In this document: positions 18,544 through 27,402 of the stretch, piece by piece | How the letters are laid out: each line of letters begins with the position of its first letter | Position numbering within the stretch: position 1 is the stretch's first letter | Origin: Hartmannibacter diazotrophicus | GTDB taxonomy: Bacteria > Pseudomonadota > Alphaproteobacteria > Rhizobiales > Pleomorphomonadaceae | DNA: 64,000 bases | Assembly: GCF_900231165.1 (NCBI RefSeq) | Contig: NZ_LT960614.1 | Span: 1,300,550-1,364,549 of the forward strand | Direction of reading: 5' to 3' | The notes under the pieces: generated by a model | Seen by the model: the letters and a program-made list of their open reading frames with translations, nothing else | Databases searched by the model: none | Told to the model about the DNA's origin: nothing | Position numbers and translations under genes: made by a program

Positions 18544-19518
18544 TTGAGCAAAAAAATTTCGGTTGTCATTGTCACATACAATTCCAAGTCCTTCATCGAC
18601 GAGTGCCTGAAGCCGATCGTTGGATCGATCGGTCCGGATCTGGAAGTGATCGTCTGGGACAACGAAAGTCCCGACGGCAGCCTCGGCTATGTCCGCGAGA
18701 ACTATCCCTCGGTTCTGGCGTTCGGCGAAAATGGCAACCGTGGTTTTGCCGCCGGAAACAATGCGGCCTTCAGGCATTGCACCGGGGACTATGTTCTTCT
18801 GCTCAACCCCGACGCCTTCCTGGAGAATGCCGGCCAGATCGCCGAAATGGCCGCCGTTCTGGACCGGCGGGCGGACGTTTGCGCCGTCTCGCCGATGCTG
18901 CTCAATGCCGACGGCAGCCATCAGGTCGGCGACTGCGGCTGGCGGCATTCGATTGCGAACACCATCGGCCACTTCCTTTTCCTGCATCACCTCTTCCCCG
19001 ACATCAGGGGAATCTATCTGACGAATGCCAAGCTCTTCTCCCGCCCGAGCGTCGAGGTCGACTGGCTTTGCGGCGCCTGCATGATGGTCCGTAAGTCGAC
19101 GATCGACACGGTCGGAGGTCTCGACGAAGAGATTTTCATGTATGGAGAGGATGTCGAATGGGGCGAGCGCATGCGCGCGGCGGGGGCGAAGCTGCTTTAC
19201 CTGCCCGGCATCAGGGTGACCCATCTTCAAGGGGCGACGCAGAAGGGCGAGAAGGGCAGCTATTTCATTTCGACAAAATGGCTGGACGCCTTGTCCGACC
19301 AGATCGGGCGAACCCAGTCCGGCTGGCAGTTCACGCTCTTCAAGGGCATTGCCTTCGCGGGAATGGCGCTGAGATTTCTGATCTATTCGACGCTCGATCT
19401 CGTCCGCGGACGGAAGATTTCAGCCAGGGCGAAAGCCATGAAGGCCTATGCCTGCCATGCCCTCAAGCTGCGGCGCGGGCAAGCGGTCGAATTTCCGGGA
19501 GTTCGCAACCGTCAATAG
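18544..19518 (+). CDS. Family 2 glycosyltransferase (rhamnosyltransferase-like)
   Basis: GT-A fold transferase of 324 aa. It opens with KKISVVIVTYNSKSF, then VWDNESPDGS, NRGFAAGNN, and the metal-binding LLLNPDAFL motif. The acceptor-side motifs are CGACMMVRK, GGLDEEIFMYGEDVEW and HLQGAT, as in rhamnosyl- and related transferases of polysaccharide loci. The start codon is TTG, with AAGGA about 10 nt upstream. Composition returns to the genomic norm here, unlike the two genes before it. Confidence 0.9.
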   Translation: MSKKISVVIVTYNSKSFIDECLKPIVGSIGPDLEVIVWDNESPDGSLGYVRENYPSVLAFGENGNRGFAAGNNAAFRHCTGDYVLLLNPDAFLENAGQIAEMAAVLDRRADVCAVSPMLLNADGSHQVGDCGWRHSIANTIGHFLFLHHLFPDIRGIYLTNAKLFSRPSVEVDWLCGACMMVRKSTIDTVGGLDEEIFMYGEDVEWGERMRAAGAKLLYLPGIRVTHLQGATQKGEKGSYFISTKWLDALSDQIGRTQSGWQFTLFKGIAFAGMALRFLIYSTLDLVRGRKISARAKAMKAYACHALKLRRGQAVEFPGVRNRQ

Positions 19519-19608
19519 TCTTGCGACGGCAGCAAGTAGAAGACAGCAGGTTCTAGGTGCAGTCGCGATTCCGCGGGAATCCGTTGCTCATGCAAAGGAG
19601 AACACATC

Positions 19609-20691
19609 ATGGAACTCACTCGACGGGATGTTGTTAGGTCCTGGCTGCTCGGGTCAGGTTGCCTCTTTGCCATGCCCAGCTTGGCCGAAGACAATACAGT
19701 GGGGAAGCCTGTTGTCTTTGCCGAAAAGATCCATCCGAAGAGCGACATTACCGACCTGCTCGATGATGCGCTTGAGGAGTGTTCGAAAAAACGTCTTGGT
19801 GCGGTGGTGCTTCCCGCCGGCGAATATTACGCCAAGTCTATTAAGCTTCGTCACAACACGAAGTTGATTGGAATGGGGGCTAGTTCAACGCGACTTATCG
19901 CAAGAAGTCGCAGCGAGGCATCTGCCTTTTTGACCATCGACGAAGGTCCAGTTGTCCGCTCTGGTGCCAAAGGATTGTCGCTGATTGGCGGTACCAACGC
20001 AAAACCATTCAATCCCGGTCAATGGGCGTTCCATGCCGAGGCTCGGCCAGAGCCGGGTGCAAAGTTGGCTCATGGCGGTTTATGGCAGTCGCTGTTCGAA
20101 GACATTGAAATTCGGGGATTTTCTCAGGGGGTACATTTAGATGGCGGTGGTAGCAGCACCCTTCTACCCAACCAGTTTCTGAGTTTCCGCGAGTTCTTCG
20201 TCTTCCTAACCCCAGAGCCGACTGGTCCGAGCATGAAAGTAACCGGACAGTCGGCACAGACTATCTTCCAACAGTGCCAGTTCGATTGCCAAGGCAGTAG
20301 GTCACCATATCCAACGGTTGAAATTGGTCCCAGTGAGAGATCTGGACGTGTTGCACCTGCAGTCCTGCGCTTCGAAGTGTGCACCTTTCAGAACGCCCGT
20401 TACGGTGCTCTCTTGAAGAACACGCAGAACGTCTCATTTGAAACGTGCTGGTTCGAGCAGCTCGACGGCGGCGTCGAGGTTGGCGAGGGCTGTTCCGCCG
20501 TGACGATCGAGGGATGCCGTTTTGCCAATGCGGGAAACATCGATCCGGCCGTTTCATTCGCGCCGGGAACGCAGGGTGCGGTGCGCTCCAATGTCTTTGC
20601 CGGCAAGGAAACGCGCGTCTCGCGGCGGTTTGGCGCCAAGGCGGATGTCGTGGACGAAAACAACTCGTTCTTCTGGGGTGCGGGCAAGTGA
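19609..20691 (+). CDS. Exported right-handed beta-helix protein (pectate-lyase-like fold)
   Basis: A 360-aa protein with a Tat-like N-terminal signal: twin arginines in LTRRDVV, then a hydrophobic stretch ending in AMPSLA. The body begins with DITDLLDDAL and VVLPAGEYYA, typical of the beta-helix start in pectate-lyase superfamily proteins. Repeating short strands (N-x-S-F-E-T-C-x-F, A-V-T-I-E-G-C-R-F) support a parallel helix. It likely binds, cleaves or modifies the glycan made by this locus. AAAGGAG lies close to the ATG. Composition is intermediate between the AT-rich cassette and the genome. It overlaps the polymerase gene by 4 bp. Confidence 0.72.
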   Translation: MELTRRDVVRSWLLGSGCLFAMPSLAEDNTVGKPVVFAEKIHPKSDITDLLDDALEECSKKRLGAVVLPAGEYYAKSIKLRHNTKLIGMGASSTRLIARSRSEASAFLTIDEGPVVRSGAKGLSLIGGTNAKPFNPGQWAFHAEARPEPGAKLAHGGLWQSLFEDIEIRGFSQGVHLDGGGSSTLLPNQFLSFREFFVFLTPEPTGPSMKVTGQSAQTIFQQCQFDCQGSRSPYPTVEIGPSERSGRVAPAVLRFEVCTFQNARYGALLKNTQNVSFETCWFEQLDGGVEVGEGCSAVTIEGCRFANAGNIDPAVSFAPGTQGAVRSNVFAGKETRVSRRFGAKADVVDENNSFFWGAGK

Positions 20692-22022
20692 CAGGCGCGC
20701 ATGTCGCCAGACGTCAGATCCGGCTGCCGATCCGGCCCTATGTCATACCGGTCACTCTGCTGTTCTGCGCGGAGGTGATGTCGGGCGAGACTGTCTTCGT
20801 TCTGGCGGTCGCCTACGTCGCGGTCACCAGCGTGCTGCGCCATCGCTTCGTGACGCCGCCCCCCCTGTTCTTTCCGCTGGCCATGATTGCAGGGGTCGGC
20901 TTCTTCGTGACCATTTATGACTCGGCCTTTTCGAGAGACGCCGTCAAGGGCTTCTACTACATGATCCGCCCGGTGGTGTTTCTGTATGTCGGGTTCTACC
21001 TGAGCAGAACGCAGATGCGGTACCGGACGCTGGTGAACGCCGCGCTGATCGTGGCCGGTGTGCTGAGCCTCTATTATGCTGCTGGTTACGTGCTCAATCC
21101 GGAAGTCGCCGACGCCGGGCGCTATGCCCTGCGCGAGGCGCTCGGAACCGGGTACATGGTTGTCCCGATCGCTCTTTTTCTGGTCTTGTCGCATTACAAG
21201 ATCGAGCGGGACATCGTCCTGATCGGCGCTCTGTCCGCGGTCTACGTCGGAGCCATCCTGCTGTCGGACTCACGCTCCGCGATCATCGTCTTCATGACCC
21301 TCATGATCGCCAAATATTTCCCGAAGCCGCTCTTTTCGCTGGGCGCCGTGCTGCTGGCAGTCCTCCTCTACTTCATAACCACGCCCTACATCGACTCGTT
21401 CTTCACCACCACGTCCCTGACGACGATGCTGGACAAGCTGCCAAGCGGCGTTGCCGAACTCGTCCCGGTCGAGCGCTATTTCGACAAGGACGTGAACGAC
21501 GGCTGGCGTGGCTACGAGGTCTACCGCGCATTCACCTTCGTCTGGGAGCACCCGGTGCTCTATCGGATCTTCGGAACCGGATGGCACTCGCAGGTGCCGA
21601 TCTTGTGGAAGATTCTTCTCGGAGACGAATTGCTCGACGCGATCCCGGTCTTCCACAGCGGGTTTTCGACGCTCCTGGTCCGCGCCGGATATTTCGGCAT
21701 CTTCATGTTCGTCGTTCAGATCGCGCTGCTGGGCTCGTTCTTTTCCTCCACGAAGGTCGAGAACGATCATGCGCGGGAGATCCAGACATTGGGGCTCGGC
21801 ATTGCCGGCAGCCTCGTGGTGCTGACCCCGCTCATCGGCGGAATTTACAATCCCGGCTCGACGAGCCAGGTCTTCCTGCTGTTCCTCGGCTACTGCGTCG
21901 GCCGGCACCAGCTCGACATCCGGGAGGTTCCGCGGCGGAAGAAAACCTATCGGCTGTTCAAGACCGGGCCGAGGCGGCGGATGCCGCGCGCAGGCTTCGC
22001 GGGCCGCCGCGTCGAATATTGA
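20688..22022 (+). CDS. O-antigen polymerase/ligase-like membrane protein
   Basis: A 444-aa membrane protein with about 10-12 hydrophobic segments and the Wzy/ligase layout: a large periplasmic loop (~215-300) ending in GTGWHSQVP and FHSGFSTLLVRAGYFG, where polymerases carry a conserved His and Gly-rich motif. The GTG start overlaps the stop of the beta-helix gene (GTGA), with GGGGTG upstream; the longer frame further upstream is out of context. The C-terminal ~30 residues are basic and cytosolic. It is convergent with cydC, 13 nt away. Confidence 0.78.
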   Translation: MTGAHVARRQIRLPIRPYVIPVTLLFCAEVMSGETVFVLAVAYVAVTSVLRHRFVTPPPLFFPLAMIAGVGFFVTIYDSAFSRDAVKGFYYMIRPVVFLYVGFYLSRTQMRYRTLVNAALIVAGVLSLYYAAGYVLNPEVADAGRYALREALGTGYMVVPIALFLVLSHYKIERDIVLIGALSAVYVGAILLSDSRSAIIVFMTLMIAKYFPKPLFSLGAVLLAVLLYFITTPYIDSFFTTTSLTTMLDKLPSGVAELVPVERYFDKDVNDGWRGYEVYRAFTFVWEHPVLYRIFGTGWHSQVPILWKILLGDELLDAIPVFHSGFSTLLVRAGYFGIFMFVVQIALLGSFFSSTKVENDHAREIQTLGLGIAGSLVVLTPLIGGIYNPGSTSQVFLLFLGYCVGRHQLDIREVPRRKKTYRLFKTGPRRRMPRAGFAGRRVEY

Positions 22023-22035
22023 GGCGCGCCGCCGT

Positions 22036-23748
22036 CTATCGCAGCCCCTTTTGAAGCGCCTCGAAGGTCGCTTCGCCGCGCGCCGCGCTCGCCTCCAGAG
22101 AACCGTCCGGGCCGAGCCGCCAGATCGCATCGGCCAGTCGCGCCTCGCGGTGGAGGTGGGTCACGAGCACGACCGTGGCGCCACGGGTTACGTGATCGAG
22201 GCCGGCGAGCACCATCGCCGCGCTCTCCTCGTCCAGGCCCTCGGTGGGCTCATCGAGCACGAAGACGTCCGGTTTTGCGACGAGCAGGCGGGCGAGCGCC
22301 AGCCGCCGGCGCTCGCCGCCGGATAGTCCGCTGCCACCGTCGCCGAGGCGGCTGGCAAGACCGGCTTCAAGGCGTGCCAGCACCGGCGTGAAGCCCGCCG
22401 TCTGACAGGCCTCCATGAGGTCGCCATCCGTTGCGTCAGGTCGCCCGAGACGAAGATTGTCGGCGATCGATCCTGAAAAGAGCCGGGTCTCCTGCGACAG
22501 GAGCCCGACGCGAAGCCCGTTCGCGGCAAGGCCCGGGCGGACGAGGCCTGCCCCGCCGATCCGCACCGTCCCCTCCGTCGGATGGAGGAGGCCGGAGGCA
22601 AGACCCGCCACCGTCGACTTGCCGCAGCCGCTCGGGCCGATGATGGCAACGCGCCGGCCTTCGGGGATGCTGAGGCTGAGGCCGCCGAGCACCGGCGGGC
22701 GGTCCCCGGCGTAGGCAAAGCGGACCGCGTCGAAGTCGAGATCGGCCGTCGTGCCGGGGCAAGGCATCTTCGGTACGCCATCGTCCGCGAGACGGTCATC
22801 GTCCAGCATCAGCGGCGCGATCCGTCGTCCCGCGACCGCCATGCGGCCGAGATCGAGCGCGGCCGCCCGGATCGGCGCGCCGAGTTCGGCGGCCGTGAAG
22901 GCGCCAAGGACGATCAGGCCAAAGAGCGGCCCGTCGATGATCCCCTGCGCGAGAAGAGGCGCGCCGGCAAGGGCCGCCAGAGCGATCGAGACCTGTCCGC
23001 CAAGGCCCGCGACAAAGCGGATGCCGGCTTCCTGACGGGCGAGGCGGCGGTCTGTCTCGCTGGCCCGGTCGGCGGCGTCGATCACATGGCTGGTGGCCTG
23101 TCCGAGCCGGCCGGCGAGCGCCAGTTCCGTCCGCCCACGGTCGAGGTCGATCAGCCGCACGCGCAGCGCGTCGAGGGCGACGACCCGCCGCCGCGCATCC
23201 TTGCGGGCACGAAAGCCGAGAAGCAGCGGCAGCAGAAGGCCGAGGAGGAGCGCTGGCGCCAGGATCGCCAGCATCAGCGTGACCGACAAAAGACCGAGAG
23301 CCACCGCCGCCAGAAGGGTGGCGAGGAGCGCTGCCGCCAGCGGCCCGGCGATGCGGATCGTCAGCCCGTCAAGTGCGTCGACGTCGCTCGAAAGACGGTT
23401 CAGCATCAGGCCGTGGCGTTGCTTTGCACCGCTCGCCATCAGGCCGCGAAAAATCGAGACGCGAAGCGCGGAGAGCAGCCTCAGCGTCGCGTCGTGGGTC
23501 ACGAGCCGCTCGCCATAGCGCCCGAAGGGGCGCAGCAGCGCGAAGAGGCGGATGCCGCTGCTCGGCACCAGCGTGTTGAAGGCGATGAGACCCAGCCCGG
23601 CAAGTCCGGCCCCGGCGATCAGGTAGCCGGCGCTCGCCATCAGGCCGGCGCCGGCGGCGAGCGTCAGCAGCAGCAGGAGGGCGCCGACGATCAGCCGCTT
23701 TGCCTGCTGGCGGAGAGAGAAGCGAAGGATGGCAAGGAGCGCCGTCAT
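22036..23748 (-). CDS. cydC: Thiol reductant ABC exporter subunit CydC
   Basis: Half of the CydDC heterodimer that exports glutathione/cysteine to the periplasm and is required to assemble cytochrome bd. The 570 residues consist of a six-helix ABC membrane domain (~1-300) and a nucleotide-binding domain with Walker A GPSGCGKST, signature LSGGERRRLAL and Walker B VFVLDEPTEG. It overlaps cydD by 4 bp (ATGA), so the pair is translationally coupled. Its client oxidase, cydABX, lies 3.6 kb away on the same strand. Confidence 0.94.
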   Translation of the reverse strand: MTALLAILRFSLRQQAKRLIVGALLLLLTLAAGAGLMASAGYLIAGAGLAGLGLIAFNTLVPSSGIRLFALLRPFGRYGERLVTHDATLRLLSALRVSIFRGLMASGAKQRHGLMLNRLSSDVDALDGLTIRIAGPLAAALLATLLAAVALGLLSVTLMLAILAPALLLGLLLPLLLGFRARKDARRRVVALDALRVRLIDLDRGRTELALAGRLGQATSHVIDAADRASETDRRLARQEAGIRFVAGLGGQVSIALAALAGAPLLAQGIIDGPLFGLIVLGAFTAAELGAPIRAAALDLGRMAVAGRRIAPLMLDDDRLADDGVPKMPCPGTTADLDFDAVRFAYAGDRPPVLGGLSLSIPEGRRVAIIGPSGCGKSTVAGLASGLLHPTEGTVRIGGAGLVRPGLAANGLRVGLLSQETRLFSGSIADNLRLGRPDATDGDLMEACQTAGFTPVLARLEAGLASRLGDGGSGLSGGERRRLALARLLVAKPDVFVLDEPTEGLDEESAAMVLAGLDHVTRGATVVLVTHLHREARLADAIWRLGPDGSLEASAARGEATFEALQKGLR

Positions 23749-25496
23749 GCCGGTGTCTCCTGGCCGAGGACCAGGGCGGCATCATTGTTCTCGACCGGGC
23801 GCAGTCCGACAACGCCAGCTTCGATCCGGACGATCCGGTCCATCTGCCGGGCGAGTGCCTCGTCGTGGGTCGCGACCAGAAGCGTGCGGCCGGCGGCAAG
23901 CTCCAGCAGCCCGCGGCGCACCCAGTCGGCGGTTTCGGCATCGAGGCTTGCGGTCGGCTCGTCGGCAAGGATCAGCCGCGGCGAGGAGAGGGCGGCCCGC
24001 GCCACGGCGATCCGGCGCATTTCGCCGCCGGAAAGGCCGGCTCCCGTTTCTCCAACCGGCGTTGCCAGTCCACGCGGAAGGCGATCCGCGAAGGCACAGG
24101 CGGCAAGATCGAGCGCGCGGGCAATCGCCTCGGGGGTAGCGTCGGGTGCGGCGAGCGTGAGATTGGCCTTGAGGCTTGCCGCCAGAACATGGGGGCTCTG
24201 CCCGATCCAGGCCGTCTGGCGGCGAAGACGCGCCGCCGTTTCGGGCGACAGCGTCTCGCCGTTGAACGCGATGCTGCCCTCATCGGTCTCGATCAGTCCC
24301 GCGAGGGCGGCAAGCAACGTCGATTTGCCGGCACCGCTCGGGCCCATCAGCGCCACATGCTCGCCGGGGCGAAGGTCGAGGCTCACCGGCGCGAGCATCA
24401 CGCGGCCGGTCTGCGGCGCCACGACCGAGACGGACCGGGCGGTCAGGCCAATGGCCGGACCAACTTCGCGCGCGCGGCCTTCGATGGCTGCATCGGCTGA
24501 ACCGACGATGCGGGCACCGTCCCTCTCGATGAGGTTCTGGAACCGGTCCATCGCCGCCGTCGCTGCGGCCTTGTCGTGATAGGCGGCGGCAAAGTCCCTC
24601 AGCGGCTGGAAGAAGTCCGGCGCGAGCAGGAGAACGAAGAGGCCGGATGTCAGGGTCAATGGGGCAAGCGTTGCGCCGAAGGTGATCCAGCCGAGCAGGC
24701 TGAAGCCGACATAGACGGCGACGAGGCCGACGCCGATGGCGCTGAAGAGTTCGAGGACCGCCGACGACAGAAAGGCAAGGCGCAGCACCGACATGGTGCG
24801 AAGCCGGATCGACTCGCCCGTTGCGGCAAGGTCGCCTGTCATGCGGTCGCTGGCGCCGAAGAGCCGGATGGTATCGAGCCCGGCCACGCGGTCGAGCAGC
24901 GTTCCGGTCATGCTGCCGACTTCCGTCAGTTGCGCTGCGCTGCGCTGCTTTGCCGACGCGCCGATGATGGACATGAAAACGGGGATCAGCGGTCCGGCGA
25001 CCATCAGCAGCAGCCCGGCAACCCACGAGACGGTGAAGACCGCAACGACGATGACGATGGGCAGCACGCTCATCCTGACCCGGGCCGGCGCATAACGCAG
25101 GAGATATGGGTCGAGGCTTTCGATCTCGGAACTGATCAGGTTCGCCAGTTCACCGGACTTGGGGCGCGTCGTGTCCATCGGCGAGAAACGGGCGATGCGT
25201 TCGGCCGCCCGCGCCCTCAACCGCTGCTTGGCGGCGGTCGCCGTTTTCGCGGCGGCCAGGTGCGATGCGGCATCGAGCCCGGAACGAAGCACGGCGATCA
25301 GCAGGAACGCAGCGACCATCGGAACCAGCGAGGCCGCCGGCTGCATGGCCGTGACGCTGTCGCCGATGACGAACGCAAGCAGGCCGGCCTGCGGCAGCCA
25401 GAGAATGCCCGACGCCAGCGTCAGTGCGATGGCTGCGCTCGACGTACCGAGAGTATGAAGCGATGACCCGTCCGGCCTTTTTTTGCGTTCCCCCAT
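23745..25496 (-). CDS. cydD: Thiol reductant ABC exporter subunit CydD
   Basis: The other half of CydDC. The protein is about 583 aa with an ABC membrane domain (~30-330) and a nucleotide-binding domain: Walker A GPSGAGKST, signature LSGGEMRR, Walker B LILADEPT and a switch His in VATHDEALA. The start MGERKKRPDGSS is preferred over an in-frame ATG at 25547 because the upstream residues look noncoding; this is uncertain. The promoter region upstream carries an operator-like palindrome and faces the ArsR-family gene. Confidence 0.93.
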   Translation of the reverse strand: MGERKKRPDGSSLHTLGTSSAAIALTLASGILWLPQAGLLAFVIGDSVTAMQPAASLVPMVAAFLLIAVLRSGLDAASHLAAAKTATAAKQRLRARAAERIARFSPMDTTRPKSGELANLISSEIESLDPYLLRYAPARVRMSVLPIVIVVAVFTVSWVAGLLLMVAGPLIPVFMSIIGASAKQRSAAQLTEVGSMTGTLLDRVAGLDTIRLFGASDRMTGDLAATGESIRLRTMSVLRLAFLSSAVLELFSAIGVGLVAVYVGFSLLGWITFGATLAPLTLTSGLFVLLLAPDFFQPLRDFAAAYHDKAAATAAMDRFQNLIERDGARIVGSADAAIEGRAREVGPAIGLTARSVSVVAPQTGRVMLAPVSLDLRPGEHVALMGPSGAGKSTLLAALAGLIETDEGSIAFNGETLSPETAARLRRQTAWIGQSPHVLAASLKANLTLAAPDATPEAIARALDLAACAFADRLPRGLATPVGETGAGLSGGEMRRIAVARAALSSPRLILADEPTASLDAETADWVRRGLLELAAGRTLLVATHDEALARQMDRIVRIEAGVVGLRPVENNDAALVLGQETPA

Positions 25497-25588
25497 GCCG
25501 AACACATAGAGCCTTGAGCGGGAATTCCAAAGAGGGCAATTGGCCATGGGGTTCGGGGCCTCGCTCGGGGTGCCGAAGAACGCGGATC

Positions 25589-25615
25589 TTGAAATTTAGT
25601 AATTTCGCATATAAA
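25589..25615 (+). promoter_or_regulatory. Promoter/operator candidate between cydD and the ArsR gene
   Basis: TTGAAA (25589-25594) and TATAAA (25610-25615) bracket the inverted repeat GAAATT-TAGT-AATTTC (25591-25606), so a bound repressor would block the promoter. GTAATTTCG in this site recurs in the sqr/rhodanese promoter at 33091-33099. The region 25497-25823 otherwise holds no gene. The ArsR start is ~200 nt away, so the site may serve cydDC, the ArsR-trxC pair, or both. Confidence 0.4.
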
Positions 25616-25823
25616 AAGATACAAGAAGGAAAGGTGCATGCGCATGCGCGATCCGGCGTGGCGCGCAAAGAAAAGAGTTCGAATGAACCCGCGTGACCCA
25701 TGGCGGAAACGGGTGGGACGATGCGCCTGCCTCAGGGCGCCGCGCGATCATGCCTTTCCGCAAGGACCAATAAGCCCGTCACGACGTGCCGTTTGCTTTC
25801 CCCGTGGCGCTTGAGAGACCAAC

Positions 25824-26171
25824 ATGCAGAATGATCGGCAGACTGAGCCCCCGGCGATTTTGTGCCCCGTCGTCCCAAGCGATCTCGACCGCCTGCACGA
25901 CAAGGCCGATGAGGCCTCGCGCCTTCTGGCGGTCCTCGGGCAGTCCAAGCGGCTGATCGTTCTGTGCCGCCTGATCGACGGCGAGATGTCCGTCGGTGCC
26001 CTTGCCGAGGCGGTCGGCCTCAGCCAGTCGGCGCTGTCGCAGCACCTTGCCCGCTTGCGCCATCTCGGCATTGTGGCGACCCGGCGCGACGGCCAGACGA
26101 TCCATTACCGTCTCGTCTCGGAGGACGTGAAGCGGCTGATCGCCGTCCTCCAGGAAATCTACTGTCGTTGA
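25824..26171 (+). CDS. ArsR-family regulator, SqrR/BigR-like persulfide sensor candidate
   Basis: A 115-aa winged-helix repressor. The recognition helix region is VGLSQSALSQHLARLRHLG, followed by the wing TRRDGQTIHYRL. Two cysteines, Cys48 (in RLIVLCRLIDGEMSVG) and Cys114 (in EIYCR, next to the C-terminus), align with the redox pair of BigR and SqrR. In those proteins a tetrasulfide bridge forms between the two cysteines in response to sulfane sulfur. A third Cys (14) is near the N-terminus. The ATG start has GAGAG upstream. trxC follows after 9 nt, so they are probably co-transcribed. Persulfide sensing is inferred from the cysteines and the neighbourhood. Confidence 0.85.
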   Translation: MQNDRQTEPPAILCPVVPSDLDRLHDKADEASRLLAVLGQSKRLIVLCRLIDGEMSVGALAEAVGLSQSALSQHLARLRHLGIVATRRDGQTIHYRLVSEDVKRLIAVLQEIYCR

Positions 26172-26180
26172 GAAGGACCC

Positions 26181-26621
26181 ATGCCCGTGCATGTCGTTTG
26201 CCCCACCTGCAGCACCGTCAACCGCCTGTCCGAGGAACGGCTCCAGTCGGACTGGAAGGCCGCCAAATGCCCGAAATGCGGTGGGCCGCTGTTTCCAGCA
26301 AAACCGGTCGACGTCAGTGCACCGGTGCTGAGCCGCCATGTCGAGCGGTCGGATTTGCCCGTCGTCGTCGACTTCTGGGCCGCCTGGTGCGGTCCGTGCA
26401 AGATGATGGCGCCGCATTTCGCCGAAGCCGCCGGTCAGCTTGCCTCCAAGGCCCGCTTCCTGAAGGTGAACACGGAAGAGGCGCCCGAACTGTCCGGCTC
26501 ACTGGGCATCCGCTCGATCCCGACGATGGTTCTCTTCAGGAACGGACGCGAGGTCGCCCGGCAGGCCGGCGCGATGGGGTCGGGTCAGATCGTGCGCTGG
26601 GTCATGGACCACGCCGGCTGA
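26181..26621 (+). CDS. trxC: Thioredoxin 2 (TrxC)
   Basis: A cytosolic thioredoxin of 146 aa with the extra N-terminal zinc-binding module of TrxC: CPTC at residues 8-11 and CPKCGG at ~34-38. The thioredoxin fold carries the active site WCGPCK near residue 71 and the cis-Pro loop RSIPTMVLF. It reduces protein disulfides and, by family knowledge, can reduce persulfides, which fits the SqrR-like regulator immediately upstream. The ribosome site AAGGA precedes the ATG. Confidence 0.95.
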   Translation: MPVHVVCPTCSTVNRLSEERLQSDWKAAKCPKCGGPLFPAKPVDVSAPVLSRHVERSDLPVVVDFWAAWCGPCKMMAPHFAEAAGQLASKARFLKVNTEEAPELSGSLGIRSIPTMVLFRNGREVARQAGAMGSGQIVRWVMDHAG

Positions 26622-26655
26622 TCGTGCCGGCAATTCCGCATCGCAAGGCGGGACG

Positions 26656-27132
26656 TCAGCGACGCTGCCGGCCGAGCCAGCGCGGCGTGCGGTCCTTGTA
26701 GGCCGTCCAGTCGGCACCGAAGCGCTCGGCGAGATGCTGTTCCTCGCGCAGGACGGCGAGATGATGGACGGCGAAGGCCATGGCGAAGGCGGCCATGATC
26801 ATCCACGCGGAATCGAAGATGATGGCAAGGCCCAAGAGCAGGGTCGTGTTGCCGACATAGATCGGATTGCGCGACCAGCGGTAGGGCCCCCGCGTGACAA
26901 GCCGGTCGGCCGCCCTGTTGGGAAGAATGTTGGTGCGTGCCCGCCGCAAGGTCAGCATCGCCCAGATATCCAGGGCAAGACCCAGGATAAACAGCAGGAG
27001 CCCGAGCAGCCCCGATATCCCGGTTCGCGTCGGCAGCACCGCCTCGATGAACAGGCTGCAGAAAAATGCGCCGGCCAGAAGGACGGGCGGCCAGGGAAAC
27101 TGGTTCGGACGAACGGCGTAATCGATATGCAT
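26656..27132 (-). CDS. Isoprenylcysteine carboxyl methyltransferase family (PEMT-like) protein
   Basis: A small integral-membrane methyltransferase-family protein (158 aa, 4-5 helices). It has the family's SAM-binding signature near residue 85 (TRGPYRWSRNPIYVG) and the terminal REEQHLAERFG-W-x-x-Y motif. Bacterial members methylate lipids or isoprenylated compounds, or are uncharacterised; the substrate is unknown. Its ATG lies 1 nt after the stop of a possible 50-codon frame on the same strand. It is convergent with trxC. Confidence 0.85.
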   Translation of the reverse strand: MHIDYAVRPNQFPWPPVLLAGAFFCSLFIEAVLPTRTGISGLLGLLLFILGLALDIWAMLTLRRARTNILPNRAADRLVTRGPYRWSRNPIYVGNTTLLLGLAIIFDSAWMIMAAFAMAFAVHHLAVLREEQHLAERFGADWTAYKDRTPRWLGRQRR

Positions 27133-27133
27133 G

Positions 27134-27286
27134 TTACTTCATGAACTTCGTGACGCCGCTCTCAATAGCGAAAATTCCCGCAGCGGCAAAGGTGGCCGTG
27201 CGGTCCATTTCGGCCCCCGACGCGATGAGGTCTGATCTGGCCCCGATCAAAGCCCGCAGCGGTCCTGCGCGTTTACCATAGATCAT
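27134..27286 (-). CDS. Possible 50-aa small protein upstream of the methyltransferase gene
   Basis: A frame from ATG (27284-27286) to TAA (27134-27136) encodes about 50 residues, starting MIYGKRAGPLRALIG and ending GVTKFMK. The stop is followed by one base and then the ATG of the methyltransferase gene, a spacing typical of coupled genes. The middle segment RTATFAAAGIFAIES is mildly hydrophobic. No good ribosome site and no known family are visible. It may be chance. Confidence 0.3.
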   Translation of the reverse strand: MIYGKRAGPLRALIGARSDLIASGAEMDRTATFAAAGIFAIESGVTKFMK

Positions 27287-27330
27287 CGGATACGAAAGTG
27301 TGAGCGCTTTTGCGCTGGAGCGGCGTCATG

Positions 27331-27365
27331 GCCGAAGGCGCGCGGAAAGGCCATTCGCCTTCGGC
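27331..27365 (-). terminator. Hairpin downstream of cydX
   Basis: The arms GCCGAAGGCG (27331-27340) and CGCCTTCGGC (27356-27365) are perfectly complementary with a 15-nt loop, 38 nt past the cydX stop. No T-run follows on the minus strand, so it may be Rho-assisted or only stabilising. Confidence 0.4.
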
Positions 27366-27402
27366 GTTGCCGGGGACGTCGTGAGGCTGTCCTGGCCGGG
27401 TA

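Noticed and set aside
22582-24579. 665-codon frame opposite cydC/cydD
   Set aside because: Rich in Arg/Gly/Gln and without structure; both opposite frames are clear ABC transporter genes.
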